Numbered from the stretch's first letter, positions 1 through 5,251 are shown. The stretch is DNA of 5,251 nucleotides from Candidatus Woesearchaeota archaeon (GCA_007117405.1 SKGP01000048.1:1-5251); one strand, 5' to 3'. Notes: generated by a model not told the origin, from the sequence alone. Translations and numbers: made by a program.

Positions 1-1485
1 ATTTACTCCAAATGCGGAAATTAAAGCTATATTAAAAGATTCAGGATCAATCTCATCGCTATCAGAAAAACTCTCTCTTCCAGGATAAATTATATTTTGT
101 AAATTATTTGTTCTTCCACTAAGCTCTGTCATATTATTTAAAATATCTTTTACAACCTGGCCATTTTTAACATATGATATTCCTATCGCATAATTAACAG
201 TTCTTCCAGGAGGAGCCTTAAGATAATAAGAATAAGTAATTGCGAAATTACCCTCTGGTGTCATAGGTGTCATTTGCGCTCTAATATCCGCTGAAACTTC
301 TTGACATCTAGGGTCGCTATAATAAGTATCCTCATCAAAACACCTAAATCTTGTAATTCCACCTCCTTCATTTTTTACATCCTTGTCTATGAACCCACTT
401 ATTTTTGCAAGACATATTTGTGAAGGAAATGACTCTCTTAGAAATACAGGAAGATTATCAAAATTTGCTTCAAAACCTACAAACTTTGCCGCCCTAAGTG
501 CGTTCTGGTCTGGTTGAAACAATGCACTAAATACAGCAAATGCTGAAGTAGTTTCCTCCATTCTATTGCTCTCATGATTTCTTAAAAGTCTCTCAATTAT
601 TGCTTTATCTTGTATACAATTTTCATTACCCCCACAATCAAAACTAGCAAGATTATCCCTACAACCTTGTACATTATTACAAATATCACTCTTTCTAATA
701 TATCTATTAGTTATTTCCTCAAGTTCTCTATTATAATCGTCCCTAGTCATTTCTTCATTTTGAAATCTTTTATTCAACTCATTAATTTCATCATTATATC
801 CTCTATATATTAAACCTTCCGCAGTAGTTCTACCTTTAAAAAAACACCCAATTGATTTCAATATACCTGAGCTATCACACCTATAACCTTCAATTAAAGT
901 ATCTCTCAAATCAGTGTCAAGGCTCAATATCAATGATGGATCCATTTGTTTTGCCAATGCCATTTGCCTATTAATTTCTTCTTGAAGAACTCTCCTTTCA
1001 GCTTCATTATCTGTTTTTTCCAGTATTTCTTGATTTTCCTGCAAGCTCTTTAAGTTAGCATTATGCCCTTCTAATCCAACCCGGCTACCAAGAAACCTAT
1101 CCATTACTTTCCCTTCTGAAGCTGTATAATCAGAAACAGGATTATTCAAATAAGATTCAATCTTATCATCAGAACATGCTCCAGTATGGCCTAAAGAACA
1201 CAATGCTACTAAGCCATTAATATTTGTTTCTTCAGAAATTAAAATTGTATTTACATTTCTATCATTTAAACTATTTCTTATCTCCCTAATTCCACTACTT
1301 ATTAAATTCCCATTAATTTGAGTCGAACTATCAGTACTCCCTACATCAGTAGAATCAGTAGAACCCTCAATCACAATTCCCAAATCATCAAGAATGGAAT
1401 TTCCATATGCAACAGATGCTGTAGAGAAAATAAACAGAAGTAGTGCGAGCAAGGCAAGAAGGGTTCGAGTGATTTTGTTTGTCAT
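1..1485 (-). CDS. Large cysteine-rich secreted protein, C-terminus beyond left edge
   Basis: The ATG at 1483-1485 opens a frame that stays open for 495 codons to the window edge, so the 3' end is missing. The N-terminus is a clear signal peptide: basic residues (K4, R7), a hydrophobic core from about residue 9 to 20, and a plausible cleavage site after SVA or AYG near residues 26-28. A short Ser/Thr/Asp linker follows (about 41-54). The middle (about 145-265) is charged and helical with coiled-coil-like stretches. Eleven cysteines lie at residues 96, 104, 203, 214, 269, 275, 284, 290, 358, 382 and 394, several as close pairs (CX7C, CX10C, CX5C twice), suggesting disulfides outside the cell. 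From about 412 the sequence becomes beta-rich (FAITYSYYLKAPPGRTVNYA), like an Ig-fold domain. No lipobox cysteine is present, so it is either secreted or anchored by an unseen C-terminus. I do not recognise a family; a cell-surface or adhesion role is inferred. It has its own TATA-like box and sits downstream of a lipoprotein on the same strand. Confidence 0.85.
   Translation of the reverse strand, partial: MTNKITRTLLALLALLLFIFSTASVAYGNSILDDLGIVIEGSTDSTDVGSTDSSTQINGNLISSGIREIRNSLNDRNVNTILISEETNINGLVALCSLGHTGACSDDKIESYLNNPVSDYTASEGKVMDRFLGSRVGLEGHNANLKSLQENQEILEKTDNEAERRVLQEEINRQMALAKQMDPSLILSLDTDLRDTLIEGYRCDSSGILKSIGCFFKGRTTAEGLIYRGYNDEINELNKRFQNEEMTRDDYNRELEEITNRYIRKSDICNNVQGCRDNLASFDCGGNENCIQDKAIIERLLRNHESNRMEETTSAFAVFSALFQPDQNALRAAKFVGFEANFDNLPVFLRESFPSQICLAKISGFIDKDVKNEGGGITRFRCFDEDTYYSDPRCQEVSADIRAQMTPMTPEGNFAITYSYYLKAPPGRTVNYAIGISYVKNGQVVKDILNNMTELSGRTNNLQNIIYPGRESFSDSDEIDPESFNIALISAFGVN
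1345..1362. repeat. 9-bp perfect tandem duplication in the secreted protein gene
   Basis: ATCAGTAGA occurs twice in direct succession (1345-1353, 1354-1362). On the minus strand it encodes Ser-Thr-Asp twice in the low-complexity linker just after the signal peptide, where a third STD follows a few residues later. It keeps the reading frame and looks like replication slippage in an unconstrained linker. Confidence 0.8.
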
Positions 1486-1507
1486 ATTAGTTTTACAATA
1501 TAATTGG

Positions 1508-1520
1508 TTTTTATATTTTT
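1508..1520 (-). promoter_or_regulatory. TATA-like box for the secreted protein gene
   Basis: The minus strand reads AAAAATATAAAAA, centred about 29 nt before the ATG at 1485. With the usual archaeal TATA-to-start distance of about 26 nt, transcription would begin within a few bases of the ATG, giving a leaderless or nearly leaderless mRNA. No Shine-Dalgarno sequence precedes this ATG, which fits. The region is generally A/T-rich, so the box is a placement by position rather than by strong sequence contrast. Confidence 0.5.
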
Positions 1521-1544
1521 GTATTTTTATTTTATGACAAATAA

Positions 1545-1572
1545 CAAAAAATTAAAAAAAGAAAAAAGAGAG
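1545..1572 (-). terminator. Oligo-T terminator after the lipoprotein gene
   Basis: Read on the minus strand, three T-tracts of 6, 7 and 6 (complement of A-runs 1562-1567, 1554-1560 and 1546-1551) lie 41-67 nt past the lipoprotein stop codon. Archaeal RNA polymerase terminates at such tracts without needing a hairpin, and none is seen here. The tracts lie upstream of the TATA-like box of the next gene, supporting separate transcription units. Confidence 0.55.
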
Positions 1573-1612
1573 TTGAAATCTAAGAATATAATAAAATTAA
1601 ATGTGAAAAGGA

Positions 1613-2485
1613 TTATCTCTCATTCAAATCTCTAACTAATATTTTTCTCTGTGTTGTTTGTTGGTATTTGTAGTCAAACTCAACTGTAACTTGTGAAGCA
1701 TAAGAATCTGAACCTTGTCTATCAAATTCACAATAAAAATTTGCTCTATTACCTATTATCTTAAATCCTGAAGCTGAATCACAGCTTCCTTGAACAGTCC
1801 CAAGACTAACTCTAAGATTAGAAAAATCAATAGCATAATCATCTATATTAAAACATTCATTTACAACTCTCCCTCCTCCAGTATTTGAAAGGACAAAATC
1901 AATTCTAACTTTATTTCCAACATTGTTTATATAATCAATTTTAACACTAATCGGACCATTTTGACTCATACTCCTATCAACTCTAGTGTTACACTGATTC
2001 ATCTCAGATGGAACACAGATTTGCTCTCTGTATGTTGTAGTCGCAGTATAACACCAATCAAAAATAGGATCAAAATTATAATTCCCTGTAAAACCATCAA
2101 CTGTAACCCCTTGAACCACAAGGCCCGCAAATATTCCGGGGCCTGCTTCTGTAGTTGCTCTTGGAAGACTCTGTACAGAATACTCAGACTGAAGAGAAGT
2201 TGTATAACTAGTATCAAAACCTCTAAGTCTTACTCTCAAATCAGAAACCTCATGCCTTTGGTGATTTTTAAATACAAATGCGAAATTAACTGGCTGGCCT
2301 TTAAACATTTGAGATGGAGGGTTATTCTCGGCAAATTCTAAACTAACTCCTCCCGAAGAACTTGAAGAAGAACCTCCTCCTATTCCTGGAAATCCTGACT
2401 GCCTATCATCTCCCCCAGTACATCCTGAAATTAAAATCAAGATTCCAACAAAAAATACTAATACTAAATTTCTAAAAATTTTCAT
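1613..2485 (-). CDS. Lipoprotein with Ig-like cysteine-containing domains
   Basis: A 290-residue surface lipoprotein. It begins MKIFRN, then has a hydrophobic stretch (7-19) and a lipobox ending ISGC, with C22 as the lipidated residue after cleavage. A flexible Gly/Ser linker follows (31-46, with six serines in a row at 39-44). Two beta-rich Ig-like regions follow. The first (about 48-167) contains QPVNFAFVFKN and cysteines 145, 157 and 165. The second (about 177-290) starts with VKIDYINNVGNKVRIDFVLSN and a Gly-rich turn, and holds C211, C235 and C252. The second region matches, from memory, a CARDB-like module found in many DPANN lipoproteins. Six cysteines in the mature protein could form three disulfides. 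The start is supported by AGAGGT 9 nt upstream and by the 4-nt ATGA overlap with the preceding regulator gene, which implies translational coupling. It is probably anchored on the outer face of the membrane; ligand or partner is unknown. Confidence 0.88.
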   Translation of the reverse strand: MKIFRNLVLVFFVGILILISGCTGGDDRQSGFPGIGGGSSSSSSGGVSLEFAENNPPSQMFKGQPVNFAFVFKNHQRHEVSDLRVRLRGFDTSYTTSLQSEYSVQSLPRATTEAGPGIFAGLVVQGVTVDGFTGNYNFDPIFDWCYTATTTYREQICVPSEMNQCNTRVDRSMSQNGPISVKIDYINNVGNKVRIDFVLSNTGGGRVVNECFNIDDYAIDFSNLRVSLGTVQGSCDSASGFKIIGNRANFYCEFDRQGSDSYASQVTVEFDYKYQQTTQRKILVRDLNER

Positions 2486-2961
2486 TTTTCTTTTACCTCT
2501 TTTTTTTCAAATTTTTTATAATAATTAAAATACTCTTTATTCCTAGATAAAACAGCATCTAATATTATTTTCTGAATTTTATTTTCAAATATATCTTCAA
2601 GAGACATAAATTCCAATATCCTATAATTATTTTTAACTTTTTCAATTAAAAAAACATCTCTAAGTCTCTTAAGTTGTCTCCTAATATTAGAGTCAGCAGT
2701 ACCATTAAGAGAAAGGCCGTGACTTTTTCGAATTTCGACTAATTCCTCTTTTATTTGAACTGCTGAAAGCTCAGATTTTTTCTCTTTTGCCTGCTCCAAA
2801 ACCATTAAGATATCTACAATAATATCTCTAGAATCTCCTGGTTGCATCAAACCAAGCGATAAGCATATTTTTTTAAGAGTATCTCTCCTAGACAAATTGT
2901 GCGGACTCTCATATCTCCTAAGTATAATTTCCATTAACGGAGTTTCACTAAATTGAGCCAT
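2482..2961 (-). CDS. Putative winged-helix DNA-binding regulator
   Basis: A 159-residue, highly charged and mostly helical protein with no signal peptide or membrane segment. Residues 65-81 (LSAVQIKEELVEIRKSHG) look like the first helices of a helix-turn-helix. Residues 88-103 (TADSNIRRQLKRLRDV) look like a basic recognition helix, and 104-115 (FLIEKVKNNYRI) like the wing hairpin. The C-terminal part (121-159) is helical and lysine-rich and could mediate dimerisation. The N-terminal LRRYESPHNLSRRDTLKK resembles a conserved uncharacterised archaeal family, recalled only from memory. The ATG at 2959-2961 is preferred over an internal Met (residue 10) because a TATA-like box lies 30 nt upstream, as for a leaderless mRNA. 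Its TGA overlaps the ATG of the lipoprotein, so the two form an operon. It is divergent from the GTPase gene and may regulate its own unit from the shared intergenic region; that is inference. Confidence 0.75.
   Translation of the reverse strand: MAQFSETPLMEIILRRYESPHNLSRRDTLKKICLSLGLMQPGDSRDIIVDILMVLEQAKEKKSELSAVQIKEELVEIRKSHGLSLNGTADSNIRRQLKRLRDVFLIEKVKNNYRILEFMSLEDIFENKIQKIILDAVLSRNKEYFNYYKKFEKKEVKEK
2495..2500 (-). promoter_or_regulatory. Ribosome binding site of the lipoprotein gene
   Basis: AGAGGT on the minus strand, 9 nt before the ATG at 2485, complements the archaeal 16S rRNA 3' end over GAGGT. It lies inside the last codons of the regulator gene. It is the only clear Shine-Dalgarno site before a visible start in the window, and it precedes the only clearly operon-internal start with such a short overlap. 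Confidence 0.7.
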
Positions 2962-2984
2962 AAATAATAAACCAAATTTCGTAG

Positions 2985-2997
2985 TTTAAAAATATTT
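2985..2997 (-). promoter_or_regulatory. TATA-like box for the regulator-lipoprotein operon
   Basis: The minus strand reads AAATATTTTTAAA, centred about 30 nt before the ATG at 2961. The predicted transcription start falls at or just before the ATG, and no Shine-Dalgarno site is present, both consistent with leaderless transcription. The AT-rich background limits certainty. Confidence 0.5.
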
Positions 2998-3058
2998 CTA
3001 TTCTAAATATGAAAATACAATCAAAAACAACTAAAATTTAGCAAATCTCAAAACATAC

Positions 3059-3073
3059 TGGTTTGACCAACCA
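3059..3073. promoter_or_regulatory. Inverted repeat next to the GTPase TATA-like box, possible operator
   Basis: TGGTT-TGACC-AACCA is a perfect 5-bp inverted repeat around a 5-nt centre, in the most GC-containing patch of an otherwise A/T-rich divergent intergenic region. It ends directly where the TATA-like box begins, overlapping the place where TFB would bind. A regulator bound here could affect the plus-strand promoter. Short palindromes also arise by chance, so this is a candidate only. Confidence 0.3.
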
Positions 3074-3083
3074 TTATATTTAT
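3074..3083 (+). promoter_or_regulatory. TATA-like box for the NOG1-family GTPase gene
   Basis: TTATATTTAT is centred about 30 nt upstream of the ATG at 3109, placing the predicted transcription start within a few bases of the start codon. The ATG is preceded by TATTATTT and no Shine-Dalgarno site, matching the layout of the divergent gene. Confidence 0.55.
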
Positions 3084-3108
3084 TAATCTAAAGCAAATAG
3101 TATTATTT

Positions 3109-4173
3109 ATGTTTAGAATACCAAAAATTGAGAATGGAACTTTTTATTTTGACCAAATAATCAGAGAGATGGGTGATTATGCAACAAAAGAAAGAGAAAA
3201 AATAAAAGAAAGATTTGATAAATCTGTTGGAACATTTAGAAAAAACAACGATGATGTAAATCTTGATAAAAGAAAAGACCTCGAGCTTCAAAAAATAAGA
3301 TACATAAATGAAAAAACAAATCTAAAGATAAGAAAAATAATTAGTAGCTTTCCAAAATTTACAAAAATAGACCCAATATATACAAATCTTATAAATACTA
3401 CCCATACTAAAGTTTCACATATACAAGATGCTCTTGCAAGACTACTATGGATTGCAAATACTATGGATGAATTTACACAAAATACTGAACACAAAATAAA
3501 ATATGCAAAATCTCAACAAACTGTGGGCTTTATAATGAAAAAATATCTTGGAAAAGCTAATTCATTATTCAAAAAAAACAACAGTTTCTTCAAAACACTT
3601 GATGATGCTGCAAAATTTATGAATTCTCTTCCAAAATTTGAAGAGATGTATACTGTAGCAATTGCTGGATTTCCAAATGTAGGAAAATCAACACTAATGA
3701 AAAAAATAACTGGAAGTGATGTTGAAATACAAAACTATCCATTTACAACAAAAGGTCTAATGTTTGGATATATTAAATCAAGTGATAAAAAAATAATTCA
3801 GATGATTGACACACCAGGTTTACTTGGGAGAGAAAAAAGTAATGAAATTGAAGAAAAAGCAAATGTAATTATTGCACAATATTCAAATCAAATAATTTTT
3901 GTTCTTGATTTTACTGAAAGTTGTGGTTATGAATCTGAAAGTCAAATAAAACTATTAAAGAAAATAGCAAATATGGGAAAACAAATAAAAATATACTTAA
4001 GTAAAACAGATATCTATGATGAAGAATCAATTGAAAAAAAAAATGAACTCAAGAATAAAATTAAGAGATATAAAATTTATGAAAACTTTGAAAAAATAAA
4101 AGAAGATATTATTAAAGAGATGCTTAATCAAAAATCAAAATTCGACCCAACAAAAATCAAATTAATAAAATAA
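3109..4173 (+). CDS. NOG1-family ribosome-assembly GTPase
   Basis: A 354-residue GTP-binding protein of the Obg/NOG1 superfamily. The N-terminal about 175 residues are helical and basic, as in the NOG1 N-terminal domain that inserts into the maturing large subunit. The G domain follows: G1 GFPNVGKST (187-195), G2 within NYPFTTKG (209-216), G3 DTPG (234-237) and G4 SKTD (298-301). The G4 motif is SKxD rather than the commoner NKxD, a tolerated variant. The stretch DFTESCGYESESQ (267-279) between G3 and G4 closely matches the NOG1 signature around CGY. Length fits archaeal NOG1; eukaryotic Nog1 has a long C-terminal extension absent here. By family, it acts in the cytoplasm in 50S subunit assembly. 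It is expressed from its own leaderless-type promoter, divergent from the regulator gene. It ends 10 bp from the stop of the convergent nuclease-like gene. Codon use is strongly A/T-biased like the neighbours, with no sign of transfer. Confidence 0.93.
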   Translation: MFRIPKIENGTFYFDQIIREMGDYATKEREKIKERFDKSVGTFRKNNDDVNLDKRKDLELQKIRYINEKTNLKIRKIISSFPKFTKIDPIYTNLINTTHTKVSHIQDALARLLWIANTMDEFTQNTEHKIKYAKSQQTVGFIMKKYLGKANSLFKKNNSFFKTLDDAAKFMNSLPKFEEMYTVAIAGFPNVGKSTLMKKITGSDVEIQNYPFTTKGLMFGYIKSSDKKIIQMIDTPGLLGREKSNEIEEKANVIIAQYSNQIIFVLDFTESCGYESESQIKLLKKIANMGKQIKIYLSKTDIYDEESIEKKNELKNKIKRYKIYENFEKIKEDIIKEMLNQKSKFDPTKIKLIK

Positions 4174-4176
4174 AAA
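4152..4176 (-). terminator. T-rich termination region for the minus-strand HEAT/nuclease-like pair
   Basis: Just past the TAG of the nuclease-like gene, the minus strand carries T-tracts of 5, 4 and 5 (complement of A-runs 4172-4176, 4167-4170 and 4152-4156). These overlap the last codons of the convergent GTPase gene. Such tracts could terminate archaeal transcription, but they also encode the Lys-rich GTPase C-terminus, so the dual role is uncertain. No comparable T-tract is seen on the plus strand after 4173. Confidence 0.35.
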
Positions 4177-4183
4177 TCTTATT

Positions 4184-4549
4184 CTATAAATATTCAGGAA
4201 AACCCTTTAAATCTTCCACATGCTCCCATATCAAATCACTCAATTCATAACTATCAATTATTGATGAATATACCAAATGTTGTGATGCTAAAGGAAAATA
4301 AATTCTATATCTCCCTAATTGATGTTCATAATAATTCCCCCTAAGACCAGAATTCGACTTTACTTCCACAACAGCTTGTCTATTTTTATTTCCATAAACC
4401 AAAATATCAACTTCAAGATTATTTACAGAACCATTATTTAAATGATAGTTAGTAATTATTTTAATAGGTTTAAATCCTAATGCCACCTCTAAATAAGAAG
4501 TCGAATTTGCAATTAATTTTACTAAACCATCATGATACTCTTTTCCCAT
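4184..4549 (-). CDS. Small PD-(D/E)XK nuclease-like protein
   Basis: A 121-residue soluble protein with no signal peptide. The core reads EVDILVY, a short turn, then AVVEVKS: D48, E62 and K64 form the D-x(n)-E-x-K arrangement of the PD-(D/E)XK nuclease fold, on two predicted beta-strands. It is followed by a helix with Q77, R80 and Y81 (HQLGRYRIY), where many members of this fold carry a conserved Gln. The N-terminal helix (about 5-20) contains E4, H6 and D7, which could supply a further acidic residue. The protein is near the small end of the fold, comparable to Holliday-junction resolvase-sized domains, but the sequence does not match Hjc as I know it. Substrate is unknown. The ATG lies 20 bp inside the upstream HEAT-repeat gene in another frame, with no clear Shine-Dalgarno, suggesting coupled translation. 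A non-catalytic PD-(D/E)XK protein remains possible. Confidence 0.65.
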   Translation of the reverse strand: MGKEYHDGLVKLIANSTSYLEVALGFKPIKIITNYHLNNGSVNNLEVDILVYGNKNRQAVVEVKSNSGLRGNYYEHQLGRYRIYFPLASQHLVYSSIIDSYELSDLIWEHVEDLKGFPEYL

Positions 4550-5251
4550 ATTTCAAATACTCATATTTTTCTTTTCCACTATAAGGTTTTTCTAAGAACT
4601 CTAATCTATCTATTGCTATTTTAGCACTCTCAGAAATAATGTAATTATCATTTTCAGTATATCTTTTTAAAAAAGGCTTAACTTTGTCTTTTCCAGAAGT
4701 TCCAAGGGCAAAAAGCCCCTCGTGAATCACAATTGGATTTTTTTCTTTAACAATAGCATCTTCAAGACAAAAGACACTTTTATCACAACCAATTTCACCC
4801 AAAGCAAAAGCAGCTTCATGTCTTACAATAGGACATGGGTCATTCAATAAGCAGTTATGTAAAGTATCTATGCAATAATCATCAGCAACGCACATTAACT
4901 GAAAAATTATTTGAATCCTATCATTCCTACATGTAATCTTTGGATTCAGTAAAAGTTTAACATAATCTTCAATTAAAAAAATTAAATCATCATTATCTGG
5001 AATTGAAAAATCTCTTTCTTGATTTATTCTTTCATATGCGATTTGGGCACTCGCCCAAATTTCATAAATATCACTTTTAAGTGCTTCAGAAATAAAATTC
5101 AAATTATCCTTATTACCTACCGTACCAAGAGACATTAAAGTTTCATGCTTCACAACAATACTGCTATCTTTAATATGTGCTTTTTTTAATAATTCAATTG
5201 ATTTTTCAGAAATCATCTCACCCAAAGCAAAAGCAGCTTCATGTCTTACAA
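4530..5251 (-). CDS. HEAT-repeat protein resembling deoxyhypusine hydroxylase, N-terminus beyond right edge
   Basis: The frame is open from the right edge to the TGA at 4530-4532, giving 239 visible residues. The family enzyme hydroxylates deoxyhypusine on eIF5A, using a diiron centre held by four His-Glu dyads in two HEAT modules. All four dyads are visible: HE at 5238-5243, 5142-5147, 4815-4820 and 4719-4724 (visible residues 3-4, 35-36, 144-145, 176-177). Spacing is 32, 109 and 32; in human DOHH it is 33, 118 and 33. From the last dyad His to the end is 63 residues here and about 62 in human. Each module ends in a DOHH-like helix (SAQIAYERIN; SAKIAIDRLEFLEK). About 50-55 residues should lie off-window, giving roughly 290 in total, the family length. 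A TTG at 5223-5225 should not be taken as the start, because the first HE repeat lies upstream of it in frame. The gene overlaps the nuclease-like gene by 20 bp. Alternative: another PBS-lyase-type HEAT protein. Confidence 0.75.
   Translation of the reverse strand, partial: VRHEAAFALGEMISEKSIELLKKAHIKDSSIVVKHETLMSLGTVGNKDNLNFISEALKSDIYEIWASAQIAYERINQERDFSIPDNDDLIFLIEDYVKLLLNPKITCRNDRIQIIFQLMCVADDYCIDTLHNCLLNDPCPIVRHEAAFALGEIGCDKSVFCLEDAIVKEKNPIVIHEGLFALGTSGKDKVKPFLKRYTENDNYIISESAKIAIDRLEFLEKPYSGKEKYEYLKYGKRVS
4795..4828. repeat. 34-nt direct repeat, copy 1 (module 2 of the DOHH-like gene)
   Basis: Identical over 34 nt to 5218-5251. On the minus strand it encodes VRHEAAFALG plus partial codons at both ends, covering the third His-Glu dyad. 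The copies are 423 nt (141 codons) apart and in the same frame, so this is an internal protein repeat and not a mobile or integration site. Confidence 0.9.
5218..5251. repeat. 34-nt direct repeat, copy 2 (module 1 of the DOHH-like gene), reaches window edge
   Basis: Identical over 34 nt to 4795-4828 and possibly longer, since the match is still running at the last base of the window. It encodes the first visible His-Glu dyad. At the inner end the match stops at a Glu third-codon position (GAG here, GAA in the other copy), after which the modules diverge. Confidence 0.9.

Noticed and set aside
610..813. Plus-strand 67-codon open frame
   Set aside because: It lies opposite the long secreted-protein gene, has an Ile/Thr/Ser-rich composition typical of antisense frames, and lacks any start signal.
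1961..2341. Plus-strand 126-codon open frame, and a minus-strand 72-codon frame at 1999-2217
   Set aside because: Both are contained in the lipoprotein gene, whose lipobox, overlap and SD make it the real frame. Neither shows a domain or start signal.
2932..2934. Internal ATG (residue 10) as the start of the regulator
   Set aside because: No SD precedes it, and the first ATG at 2961 sits at the expected distance from a TATA-like box.
3103..3494. Two minus-strand open frames opposite the GTPase gene
   Set aside because: Phe/Ile/Ser-rich antisense frames over the well-supported NOG1 N-terminal domain. One would start inside the GTPase and ends across its start codon.
5223..5225. TTG as the start codon of the HEAT-repeat gene
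   Set aside because: The frame continues upstream to the edge and encodes VRHEAAFA, a first HE repeat identical to one inside the gene, so the true start is off-window.
4795..5251. 34-nt repeat as a CRISPR repeat or an integration site
   Set aside because: Only two copies, in the same reading frame 141 codons apart, each encoding the matching part of a HEAT module. No spacers, leader or integrase are present.
4530..5251. Phycobilisome lyase (CpcE/NblB-type) function for the HEAT protein
   Set aside because: There is no photosynthetic context, and four HE dyads with paired 32-residue spacing fit DOHH better. Kept only as a fallback family assignment.

Overview
The window reads as a piece of an AT-rich archaeal genome, most likely a DPANN lineage such as Woesearchaeota, Pacearchaeota or a related nanoarchaeote. 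The clues are a compact archaeal NOG1-type ribosome-assembly GTPase, TATA-like boxes about 30 nt upstream of three start codons (the pattern of leaderless archaeal transcripts), oligo-T tracts in place of hairpin terminators, and a lipoprotein built on a cysteine-containing Ig-like module common in those genomes. The lineage is an inference from gene content; there is no rRNA gene here. Coding density is very high: the only intergenic gaps are 127, 147 and 10 bp, so no gene-free stretch exceeds 300 bases.

Left part (1-2961, all minus strand): a winged-helix-like regulator is followed by a lipoprotein whose ATG overlaps the regulator's TGA. Three T-tracts then close that unit. A second promoter starts a long, cysteine-rich secreted protein that runs off the left edge (495 residues visible, no stop). 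This half is devoted to the cell surface.

Middle (2962-4173): a 147-bp divergent intergenic region separates the regulator from a plus-strand NOG1-family GTPase. Both starts carry the same 11-nt sequence TATTATTTATG, and a 15-nt inverted repeat abuts the GTPase TATA-like box.

Right part (4184-5251, minus strand): a HEAT-repeat gene enters from beyond the right edge and overlaps by 20 bp a small gene with a PD-(D/E)XK-like nuclease signature. The HEAT protein has four His-Glu dyads in two modules, with the spacing and C-terminal length of eukaryotic deoxyhypusine hydroxylase (DOHH), the diiron enzyme that completes hypusine on eIF5A. This is the most interesting item in the window because DOHH is regarded chiefly as a eukaryotic enzyme. 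A 34-nt perfect repeat encodes the equivalent part of both modules and reaches the window edge.

The GTPase (50S assembly) and the DOHH-like protein (translation factor modification) both point to translation, but they are convergent and there is no sign that they share regulation.
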